Of a stretch of DNA of 64,000 nt, positions 1-10,116 are shown in pieces. Within the stretch, counting starts at the first letter, position 1; the number at the start of each line of letters is the position of its first letter. The notes beneath the pieces are model-generated. The model saw nothing but the letters and a program-made list of their open reading frames with translations, had not been told where the DNA came from and made no database searches. The stretch comes from Anthoceros angustus (Eukaryota > Streptophyta > Anthocerotopsida > Anthocerotales > Anthocerotaceae): positions 124,001-188,000 of the forward strand of contig VJWM01000220.1 in the NCBI GenBank assembly GCA_010909165.1. The letters run 5' to 3'. The translations under genes were made by a program, and so were the position numbers.

Positions 1-441
1 TTTGAACTTTACCTAATCATATTGTTTCAAGTTTTCTATTGTATCTACTAAGTTATATTTGGATACAAGTCAAATAAAAAAATATTTTATGTTTATGATT
101 CAAGCTTGTATGAAATTGATTAGGATAGTAGTATTGAAGCCCTAGAGGTTTTGCCTTAAAGAGAGTCTACATGTTTGGAAGTGACTGTAGAAGTGCTTTT
201 CTATTTCCTGGCTGTTAATTATATATGTTGTTGCATCTGTCCTTTTCTATTTATTTCGTATTCCTCTCCCTTGTTGTTCTCCTTCTTCCCCCTTCTTACT
301 TGTTCGTGTCTAATCAAAGTCAATTGTGTTGTCTATCTCACTAAGGATCTGCATGAGTAAGTTGAACGGTTTGAAAATGCATTCTAACATTTCTGAAATA
401 TTACAGCAAGGTTCAACCTCTATACTGTAAGTGGAGTAAAG

Positions 442-1191
442 ATGAAGAGTCTTACCAGTGAAGTGTTGGATCCGAATAATCAACGTATTGAGAAAACCGC
501 CGCACAAGTACTTCAAACAACAACCAAACAATCAATGGCATTTTTGAGATGCCCCGTACTAATGCAGAAAATTTTCGAAATATTAGCATTAATTGGAATG
601 TCTGAAAGCAATCTTCGACCATTTCTCCTAATTAGGGGTCCTGCCTTAAGGATCTTGTTTGAGAATTCAGTGAGAAAAATAAATGAAGTTTTACAAGCTC
701 CCTTAGTTTGGAAGCTTCGTCAAGGGCAACCGAGAAACTCTGCAATCACATGGATAGGGCATGTGTTCCAAGACGTTACAGCAATAAAAAAGGCGTGGTG
801 TATCGTCTACCAATATTTCTCACTCAACATAGTGTATAAAAACTATCATGAGGTCTTGATGCATATTATCACTTTCTTAGACCCAAAGGAGTTTCCATCA
901 AAAGCTTCCTCATCAAGCATAGGGCAGCTGGAATTGTGGATTGTTGATAAATGCAGGGAACTTGATATTACCTCGGGCACCTTACATGAGACTTTAAAAC
1001 ATCCAAAGATTTTGGCCCTTGGGTCTACACTTGAGGAAAGCACTATTAGAGATATTGTGTTAAAGGCTAAGCTTTTGGAAAAGGTTGACGAGTTGGGATC
1101 TCTTATAGACTCTACGTTGGGAGACATCAAATCACGAGACTTTATTTTAGCTTCAATTTTAGCTGATTGTTGGGATGTCTTATATACTTAA
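442..1191 (+). CDS. orphan 249-aa ORF, unknown function
   Basis: A single uninterrupted ORF of 249 codons starts at an ATG and ends with TAA in AT-rich DNA. The predicted protein looks largely alpha-helical and soluble, with no signal peptide, clear membrane segment or motif that I recognise. The absence of introns contrasts with the multi-exon genes further right. The setting, next to a truncated LINE and an RNase H relic, makes a repeat-derived or recently captured gene possible. No function is proposed. The only support is ORF length and reasonable amino-acid composition. Confidence 0.4.
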   Translation: MKSLTSEVLDPNNQRIEKTAAQVLQTTTKQSMAFLRCPVLMQKIFEILALIGMSESNLRPFLLIRGPALRILFENSVRKINEVLQAPLVWKLRQGQPRNSAITWIGHVFQDVTAIKKAWCIVYQYFSLNIVYKNYHEVLMHIITFLDPKEFPSKASSSSIGQLELWIVDKCRELDITSGTLHETLKHPKILALGSTLEESTIRDIVLKAKLLEKVDELGSLIDSTLGDIKSRDFILASILADCWDVLYT

Positions 1192-1450
1192 GGTTGAGAG
1201 ACCATTAATCGTGAGAAACCTAATTTAGCTTGGATGGTGGTAGATAATCTCACCCCATCTCTCCTTCCTCAATAAAGTGCAAGCAATAATAATTAGGTTT
1301 CTTAATTTCTAGTTTCTTGTTGGTTACTAATTACGTCGTTGAGCAAAGCGTCTCACAACATAAACACATATATTGGGAGGTACAAAACCTTGTATGAAAT
1401 TACTTTATTACATCGTATGATGTCATCATATTATGTTACGTTATGTTAGA

Positions 1451-1921
1451 TTAGATTGTACGGGGAAAAGAAGATTTTATCACAAAAAAAGAGATGAAAA
1501 AAACCCATCCACCCCAAAAACAAAGGGAGGAAAACCCAATGAAGGGCACCATGCCAGAGAGACTAGCCCCACGATCACGCATTTCAAAACTACCAACCGC
1601 CCAAAGAACTTCGTGGTCAAGGATGTGAAAAGACCTACTTACCACCGGTGTTAAAGAGGCTACATCTCCCGTGCTCGTTGTCGTTCTGTATATTGCGTTG
1701 GCCAACACCCTCTGCAGAGCGATGGAAACCCTCTGCCGGAAGAAACCAACAATACAAAAAAGGGGGAGGCCAACCCCATTCTTGCGGCTGTGATAAGCCT
1801 TGGCGCAGACCTTGACGAACCTAGAGAAATCCTTGACCATGGCTCCGTGAGTCTCGATGGCAAAAGATACAAAGGCGTGGCCGTCCTGGATAGGAGAGTA
1901 CTTGAGGACCTTAGATTGTAC
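1451..1921 (-). mobile_element. 5'-truncated LINE insertion with 11-bp TSD
   Basis: The 11-mer TTAGATTGTAC occurs perfectly at 1451-1461 and again at 1911-1921, bracketing about 449 bp, as expected for target-primed reverse transcription. Read on the minus strand, the insert has an open frame. Part of it (…HAFVSFAIETHG…, …FVKVCAKAYHSR…) resembles the region after the reverse transcriptase in plant non-LTR ORF2 proteins. Its 3' end carries a T-rich sequence (TTGTTTTTGGGGTGGATGGG, then TTTTTTTCATCTC) also found at 40.4 kb. The element is 5'-truncated and not functional. The family assignment is inferred; the TSD is directly visible. Confidence 0.7.
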
Positions 1922-2514
1922 TAGGTTACAAATTATTGCATTGGATTGTCTTATGTTGGATTGCTTCATATTACTTTGTACATGTGTTCATGTTTATGTT
2001 CGTGACATATGTTGTGTGCCTTGAAGTTCTTGTATTGAGAAGGATGTTGCCATAACTTGAGAGGTTATTACCATGAAATGTCAAGTTGCCTAAGGCAAGC
2101 TTGCAAAGCCATTGAAAAAGGCTTGCAGAGATGAATTATGGGTCAAGGAAGCTCGCCATGGTGCTAGAAAGAGCTTGCAGAACTATAAATTTCTCCACCC
2201 TTGACCTACAATTGCCATACTCGGCTCTCATACTTTGAAACTCGAAATCTTAACCAAAATGTGTAGACTCGCGAGGTAGTGAATGAACATGTACATTTCG
2301 TTTAGGAGCCGCACAACTCCTTAGACCTTCACGAAAGTATGTGCACAACTCCCACACTCTGCATGGACTCATATACAAGAGTTGTACCATTATTGGGAGT
2401 TGTAGGTTGAAATGCGTGCTCAAGTGCCAGAGTTTGCTTGTCCAAAGTTTCTCCATTGTATGAGATATCATCGTAACTTCCACAACATCAAGGCCAAGCA
2501 CGAGTGCAGTGAAT
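1922..2514. other. non-genic stretch
   Basis: AT-rich sequence between the LINE fragment and the hairpin at 2515. The short ORFs on both strands show no recognisable protein signature. No RNA gene or repeat was seen. Confidence 0.4.
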
Positions 2515-2560
2515 TGTAGCTGCCATCTTAGTGGCTGATGCCACTAAGATGGCAGCTACA
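2515..2560. repeat. perfect 21-bp inverted repeat, 4-nt loop
   Basis: Positions 2515-2535 and 2540-2560 are exact reverse complements, 21 of 21 bases, separated by TGAT. Transcribed in either direction this gives a perfect 21-bp hairpin. No gene overlaps it. It could be a small foldback element or a recent inverted duplication. A microRNA precursor is less likely because the foldback is so short and perfect. Confidence 0.8.
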
Positions 2561-2639
2561 ATAGGCAGTCTGCCCATTTCATTCTTTCCTGTGCTTGAAA
2601 TCATCTACCAAGATTGCAATAAGCATCTTATCTAAGATC

Positions 2640-2950
2640 AGGATGATAATCTCTTTTTTGAGCGCCTTGTTTTTCCAATTCATCCACAATCACATTCTGT
2701 TGATGAGGAACATGTGTCGGGGTCAAACCTTCAAACCTATAAATGATCTCCAGTATCTCCTTGTGTAGGCAGCGAGATTCTTAGTCCTAACCTCACACAT
2801 GCCCATAAGTTGCTTAACAAGGAGCTTACTGTCGCAGTAAGCGCTCAAGGCTTTCACCTTCTGATCCAATGCCATCTTCAATGGTGCAACAAGGTTTGAT
2901 ATTCAGATTCATCGTTGGTGTTGTAGGAGATGCAATTATTGACTTTCCTC
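2640..2950 (-). pseudogene. retroelement RNase H domain relic
   Basis: On the minus strand, pieces in more than one frame recall the RNase H fold of plant retroelements. They include TNDESEYQTLL (equivalent of the usual TNNEAEYEAL), then KVKALSAYCDSKLLVKQLMG with the catalytic-type D-S, and later THVPHQQN, equivalent of the HVPRxxN motif near the domain end. Stops and frame changes interrupt it, so it is non-functional. Parent element type (Ty3-like or other) is not resolved. Confidence 0.5.
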
Positions 2951-3547
2951 GATCTCACATCATCCGGACTGTAAAAAAGATTCCGATTCCAACTTTGCCA
3001 TGAGACACCTCTTCGTCGATTGGACAATTTGCAGATGCTTTTTAATTCTTGATTCTTCAGTGCTACGAGTGACAGAGGTATTCTTCAATATATCTATCTA
3101 TATTGGAGAGATATTACAAGTAGAATATCAGCTGTTAGCAGAATATCAGTTTGAGAGAGAAATTAGAGGGGGAAGTAACATCAGCACGTCGCATGTTTTC
3201 ATCGGCAGCAGCAGCACTGAGACTCTGGTGTCCACTGTACTGTTTGCTCATTTGGACACGAGCATCGAGCAGAACAGTTGGCCGCGGAGCCAGGAGCCAG
3301 GAGCCAGGAGCAGGAGAGAAGTTGACACATCGGGACGTCCGCAAGGTTTCCCTTTCGCAGCTACGACGCAAGGGCCTGAAGCTAAGATTGTTCATGTGAC
3401 AGCCAATGCGTGCAATTGGAGATTGCTGCCAGTTCTAGCTTTTCTCTGCCAGCTCCTCCTTGGTGCGCTGAGCCGGAGCTCGCTCACGCTGACAGGACTC
3501 GGAGTAGGAATCCAGCTTAACAGAACTGCGGAGCTCTCACCAGATTA

Positions 3548-6500
3548 ATGGCAGTGGCGGCGTCCGTCGAGGCTTTGGGGGCCTGTACTTATCGCTCAGG
3601 GTTAGGTTCTTCGTCCGGTGCAGGTGCAACTGGATTGCGTACCCGCAGCACTGGGAATGTAATGGAGCACACTCGGGTAGCGGCAGGGAGGAATTCTCTT
3701 TCTGGGAGCTGGGGTATCAGGTTTGGGAGTAGATGGACGAGGCGTGAAGAAAGTTCTACATGTGGAATGAATGGGTTACAGTTTTGGGGTCATCATGGTG
3801 GCAGTGCCTATAAGGGACTTTCCGGTAGACATCCGGCTGAGGAGTTCACACAAATCAGGAGGGGGCGGTTGACTATTGTGAGTGCTGCTGTGATGGACGG
3901 GAAGCAGGTGGAACGCGCATTCTTGCAAGACCATGTCGGCCCGAATGCGGTAGTGCTGGAAGCACAAGCACGTGTGTGCACCGGGCCCAAACAGACCAGG
4001 CCACTCACGGAGGAAAGTGCACGGGATGTTCTTCTTACCATTGTACGTTCAGGTGAATGTCTGCTGTGACAGCAGGTGTTAAGTGATATCTTCGTTTGGT
4101 TTTTGGTTAGGGGAGGTGGTCCAGTGGGTTTCACAAGAGGTGTCTCGTGTCTAACAGTGACTGGGGGAGCCGTTCTTTTCCTTGTATTGTGTTGGGAACT
4201 GGAAGAAGGAATGGTTGTCTTCCTGTTTTGCATCTGGTTTTCTTCACGTTGTGGAAGGAATTCAATCACACCTCTTCACGGCATACACGTGTGTTTGTTT
4301 GTAGTGAATGGGGAGCTTGAAGAACGGGAGAAAGTTTCAGCAGCTCAGCTGGGTGCCTTTTTCGGAGCTATGACACTTAGAACAACCTTTCCGCCTTCTA
4401 CGCAGTGGAGCGATGGCGAAAGAAAAGCTCTCACGGAGATGTGGCCCACGCTGTGTCAAATCCTTCCTCCTGATATCCTGTTTCTAGCCGATCCTGAAGG
4501 TGCAATTTTCGGCGGCCTGCCACCTGTAGGACCCACTTTCACAGGCAATGGAGGGGCAGAGATGAGGCTGGTGGGTGCCTTGAGAGAGGTCCTTGCTGGT
4601 GGTCATCTTGGATTTGAGGAGGTGGTCGGTTTACTGCGAGACATCTTACCTCTGAGGGGTTCTGAGGGAATTGTTCGTGATTCTCTCGTGGCTGCGTTTT
4701 TAATAGCGCAGCGCATGAACACCGAGACTGAGAGAGAGCTGAAGGCGTACTGCATGGCATTTGATGACGAACTTGGTAAGTGGTATGTACAGTCGTGGTT
4801 GCTGGACAGTGCTTAGAGCAGCCCGTGGTGCTTTGCAGCTTGTATACACAAGCTTAAGGAAGCCTTTTCTATTGACTATGGACTGGCTCATCCACGGGGC
4901 CATGCAATTAGAATTTGAGGTGACGTGTATGACATTGTTGCTGCTGATGACGTGCTCTGTACGCCTGTCTACTGGCGATTGGGTTTTCGCTCGCAGGGAC
5001 CTTGCCCACAGCAAATGTCCACTCCTTGACTCACTATGGTGAGCCCTACGATGGAAACACTCGTTTCTTCCGGAGCACTCTGTTTGTTGCTGCTGTACGA
5101 GCCAGTTATGGAGAAGCTTGCGTTCTACATGGAGTGGATTGGATGCCTCCTAAGGTTTGCCTGAAGTCATTCATCTTTCTGTAGCTTGCTGTGGTGTATG
5201 TTGTTTATAAGCTGTGGGCAGCACGCAAATATTCATAGGGTGGTACTATCCACAGAGTGGTGTTACAGAAGAACAGATCCTGAAGCACCTTGGAGCTGCC
5301 ACGACCCTCGATCCTGAAGCTGCCGTTAGACTTCTTGAGGTGGAAATCTCTTTCAATTCTCTTGAGCAGTCTAGAATGGACAAAATTGTGTTTGAGAAGC
5401 TCATGCCTTTCTATCGCCCTACCCAGGATAGGGAAGTAGGGTTTGCATTCTTGAGCCAACGAGAGGTTCGACCATCTCTGTGAGTCTCTTTCTCAAAGTG
5501 TTTTGTGCAACAGGGCTGATACCAGCCTGGGCACTTAGCATAGGCGTTGCATCATTTCCCAGATCTGTTGGTCCTTGCTTTAAAGGTAGTCTGTCCTTGA
5601 ATTTGTGGACACTTACTGATGTGGACATGAGAAGATAGTGCACGCATCTTCTAACATTTACCTTGTAGATACTCTCTGCGTGATTTGCGACGCCATATAA
5701 AGAAGAGACCACCTATCGCAACGACAGAGAAAGTCCAGCAATTTATCCGGGTGAGCATAGCTTTGCTGCGTCAGTGGGGCGTATGGAGTTTCTGAAACTC
5801 GCTACAGATATTAATGACTGGTTTTACCACGGATGATTCAGGGTGTTAATCGAGAGGCAATCATGGCTGGATTTTATCATGAAGGATACGAAGAACCTTT
5901 GCTTATGCTGATCCGACGAAGAGGAGTTGATGCTGGTCTTGTCATAAAGGTAAGGCAAGTGCTTAGTTAACAAATGTTCCAGAGTGGGAAGCAATACCAT
6001 TGACTTGACTTTTGAACTTAGGGAGAAGAGGGTGGTCTGTCATTGACAACAAAGGGGCGCTCTCCAGATGCTGGCATCAAGGGTCGGCCAGTGAACTTCT
6101 GTGCTGGCTTCCGGCCCTCCACTGATCCAAACGTGAAGGAAGACATGGATGGTATGGTGTGCGGTTCGCGTGATGCTTTGGCAGAATGGCACCAGATATT
6201 TGAGTGACTCAAACCTGTCTCATGCTCCAGGCGTCCTACGTGAAACCTTCGGCCTCGAGCTTCATGCAGAAGACTACGGTTTCCAGTCGACACCAACACC
6301 AAGGGTTGATAAGTCGGTAATACTCTTGCTCCTAGCTTGCCTAAGGAGGGCGACACCTTGTCTTGCATGCCTCAATCTGGATGAGTGTTTCAGACAAAAA
6401 GATAACTAGTGCGCTGCTCTACACAGGTGGTGAAGAACGTGGAACTCGGACTGGATGCGTTAAAAGGCGAGAAAGGCCCTGCATATGATCGTATAGTCTT

Positions 6501-6648
6501 CAATGCAGCCATGGCAGATCATTTATTGCACTGCAAGGGAGCTAACCATATCTCGACAGCCATTGCGAGAGCTCAGGAAGCCATCGACAGCGGACGAGCT
6601 TTGGAACATCTCATGAACTACGTAGCTAGAAGTCACCTGGTAGCGTGA
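3548..6648 (+). CDS. plastid anthranilate phosphoribosyltransferase-like protein
   Basis: Nine exons in consistent phase: 3548-4052, 4305-4775, 4997-5154, 5256-5479, 5669-5750, 5842-5949, 6022-6151, 6231-6316 and 6427-6648 (stop TGA), giving about 661 aa. The first ~110 residues are rich in Ser, Arg, Gly and Ala with few acidic residues, as in a chloroplast transit peptide. The rest resembles the plant paralogue of TrpD (Arabidopsis At1g70570 type). It has a helical N-terminal part, then HYGEPYDGNTRFFRS near residue 335 and LHGVDWMPPK, which replaces the classical glycine-rich GTGGD loop. The family belongs to glycosyltransferase family 3, but this divergent branch may not make phosphoribosyl-anthranilate. 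All introns are GT-AG. No frameshift was found. Confidence 0.88.
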
Positions 6649-9600
6649 TGAGAGGGGCTTCTTGAAGCCATCATCTGGTAAAGGATACTGGGACAAGTGT
6701 GCAGGGTACAACGAGAACCTTGTTACGGGAGTGGGTAGATGGCCAGTTGCTGTTGGACATGGGACAGACCACACAGCTAATCAGTCGATATGGGTGCCCG
6801 CACCGCCCGGGGATCTATTCCTTGGCGCTCCTACGCATCTGCTGCAGCGAGCATGGTGTAAGGTGTAAGGTGTAGCTTACTCTTGTCTGGCAGTAAAGGA
6901 CAAAATCTGGAGGTCTGGAATATATTCTTGGCGTAAGAGTTGCTGCTCTGTGCAGAAACCAGGGCACGAATCTTGTATGTACATACATCCGTGGGCGGGT
7001 GGCAGGGCAGGCTCTTAGCGTCACACAATCGCAGCCGCGGCCTTATCACCGATGGTACACTGCTACTACACACACGGCCAGGGGGTCGAGACTCGACACT
7101 GGACGAGTCTGACTCCTCCTCTTCGCTCTTCGCTCTTCCTCGACAGATGTGATCCCGTTGAGCGGGCCGACACTGGAGGCCAGTGGGACCTGCATCTGAC
7201 CCTTGAGCCGCAGGGAAAGGGATCGTGTCCGATTAAATGCCCGCATCCACTAGCAAGCAGCATCGAAAGTCGAGAACCCTAATACACAGGGCACCGAGGT
7301 ACATGCAGTGACCGACGCACAGGATTTCCACATGACCTAAAGCGCGAGCCTGTCCAGCTGCAAGTTGGTGAGGAGGATGGCGATGGCTGCCTCCGAGTCC
7401 CACTGCTACGACGGGGTCTAAGTCACCCGGTAGGTGGCCCCGCGCAGCAGCCCGCATCCAGCAAAGCCCCTTTCCCGAACGCAGGATCCTTTTCCGCATT
7501 CTGAAAGGAACTGGCGGCCTGAATCCTCATCCGCTTGCATCGCCAGATGCTCAAGCCCCACCAACACGCTCGTGCAGTCGCATGTCTGCAATCTGCAGGC
7601 AAGGCAAAGTATGACATGGTGTAGAACATATCCTGCATTCTGCATCCACCTCTTAGCCAGCCAGGATGGAGAGGAAGGCGGAAGCGGCACGGTATTGTGA
7701 TGTGACAGGCAGGGCAGCCGGATCTCCACTTCAGTGCAACTGGCTGGATCACATCGCGGGACGAAGGACATCATCCAAAGCTCTTCATCGTCGTCGGCTC
7801 CGATTAGGGCAAGCCTCGTATTTTACCGTGCTCATTCGAACAACTTCCCGCAAGGTAGTTAACTCTACTTCACCCGACCCATGCTTTGCTCGACGGCTGC
7901 CTATGTCATACTACGGCCATAAGTCGGTGCAGGAATAACGGAGATGGCAGGCCTGCGCTCGGCGGTCAAAGTGGCAGGAAGCATGCGGATGAATCCGCGA
8001 GAGTCCAGGGTGCGCCAATCACATGGTTCAGCATTTTTAGGGGGGACAAGGCGCGTTCAAGTAGCTCGAATGCCGGTGCCCGGCTGGGCTTGCATTGAAT
8101 GCACACTAGCCACCCATGTGTGTCCTGTTCACAGGTATTCACTCTCCGTCACCTCCACCTGGGCTGTTGCAATCTGGGCACTTGTGGGGTCAGTACAGTA
8201 CACTGGTGTACTCCGTATTTGCTTCCAGGGCCCAGCAATCCATGCCCCCGGTCCAGACTCTCAACCCTGGCACCCACCAAGGGGACAGTAGACAAACGAA
8301 ACTCTCCCATCTCATTGGCCTGCCATGCCTACACGCTCCTCTTCCTCCCTCCACCCTCCACCTTTTGGTCCAAAATCTGTAAAGCTTCAAGGTCCAGGAA
8401 ACAAAAACGATAGGCAGCCACAGCAGGACGTGGACAAGGCCTCCACTCCAGAAATACATGGCTGCCTTCATGTCACACCGAGGGCTCACATATCAAGATA
8501 CTATCTCCACCTGCAGCCCTTTTCCCATCAAGACGGCATTGATTTTAGTTCACATAAATATGTTTAGGCTATGATATCCATCATCATTCATCTTAGCTTC
8601 TATCTTCTTTCCATCCTACTTGCCTTGCGTTGCATGCGAGGTAAGGATACTGGTGTTCTGTTATTTGACACTAATCACCCCTCTAGATGATATTGCAGGT
8701 TGAAGTTGGCAAGGCGTACATGGACAGTGTACGCTACAAATCGTACAATGGGAGGTTGTGGGTGGCGTACAGGGAGCTGTGGAGTATAATTGAGGGTGTA
8801 CATACGTACATGGACAGAGAGAGGCAAGGGAGGCAGCGACGCACGCCGCGGAGGGTCAAAAATGTTGGAAATGGCAGCATGTACCGGTTTTGCGCAGGCG
8901 AGCACATGGCGAGCGCCGCAATCTGCCAATCCCCGAGCCAGGATACCGAGCCGGCCGCGGGCCGCGCGGCGCGGGCGGAGGGCGCCTCGTGGCGAGACCG
9001 GACCGGCCCCAACCCTAGATCCCGCGGCAGGGCCTAACGTTTATTACTTAATAGCGCGAGATGAGACGCTTTTGAATTGTCGGTCGGTAGGCCAGGCGTA
9101 TATATGGGGTAGAGCTGACCGGGGTTCGAGCCGCGGCTGGAAGTGCGGAATGTTTGGCAGCTGCGCCAAGGCAGCTCGCTCCTCTAATGCGCGTGCCATG
9201 CTCTTCCCATTCGCTGCTGCTGCTTCCTCTGAGCCGGGCGGGCGGGCACGCCACGCTCCTTGTTTGCGTGTGGTTGATCACAAGGGATTTGCGTAGCAGA
9301 CATCCCCCCAATTCCGAAGGTGCTGGTGTGCGATTCTGCCTTTGTGGGCGGTAGAATTTGGCGGAGATGGCTGGTGGGTTCTTGCTAGCGGGGCCTGGAT
9401 GCGGGGGAATGCAGCGATTGTGACATTAGGAGTGGGGGGCTGGATCTACGGTGGTCGCCGTGGGTGGGGGAATTGGGGGAGGGAGAGGGAGAGGGAGTGG
9501 GAGTGGGAGTGGGAGAGTTAGGCCCAGTTGTGGTGGAGCCCGGGTGTGGCATTTCTGGCGATGGCGACGGCCGGAGCTCGGTCGACGCGCGTGTTGGGAG

Positions 9601-10116
9601 ATGTCACCGTCGGGTAGGGCCGGGTTTCCATTAGCGAAAGCTTGAGTGAGGGAGTGAGCTTGAGAGGAGAGCACAGCGGGAGATGCCCCCGGTACTGGTG
9701 CTGGTATTGCGGCTGGCAGGAAGCTGGGTCCTGGCGTCTGCAGCTTCACGGCATTGAGGTTTGTGGGTACTTGCTTCTCCTGCTCCCGGAGCTTATAGGC
9801 CGATGCTTTCGGCTCTGTGGAGAAAGCATCTGAGAGGGTATTGTGCTGGGAGGTGGGTTGCGGGGGATGAATGCGCCCTGAAGGAGAGTAGGCCAGGGTC
9901 CAATGCAAACACCCGAGAATTGGCTGCGGACTCTCTGTTCCTTGAGCAACAAGGCTAGGAGCTTGCCCGCTTGTTCCAGGCAGGTGTCTGTGGTTTGTGG
10001 TTTCTGGGTCTGTGGTGTGAGGTCTCGGAACGGTTCTGAGGGTGTTTTTCTGCTGCTGCTGTTGGTGCTGCAGACGGCTATTCCAGAACGCGTTTCCGTA
10101 TGTGCTGCTGCTGAAT
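6649..10116. other. 3.5-kb intergenic region, no gene recognised
   Basis: Overlapping ORFs occur in all frames, but none shows a protein family signature or a splice pattern. The region should hold the 3' UTR of the preceding gene and the upstream region of the 5-phosphatase gene. Two local features stand out: a cluster of GTAC motifs at 8715-8886 and a G-rich purine tract at about 9451-9520. A TTCGAGCC string near 9129 resembles a B box but no tRNA folds around it. Confidence 0.5.
9451..9520 (+). repeat. G-rich (GGGA)n/(GTGGGA)n tract
   Basis: A run of GGGGGAGGGAGAGGGAGAGG units followed by three GTGGGA repeats, well over four GGG runs within 60 bases. It lies about 600 bp upstream of the proposed 5-phosphatase start. 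It could fold as a G-quadruplex; this is predicted from the pattern only. Confidence 0.75.

Noticed and set aside
3000-3547. Overlapping ORFs upstream of the TrpD-like gene as separate genes
   Set aside because: No family signature; they lie in the likely 5' UTR/promoter and contain a simple GGAGCCA repeat.
9060-9160. Possible tRNA gene around GGGGTTCGAGCC
   Set aside because: Only a B-box-like string; no A box at proper distance and no cloverleaf could be drawn.
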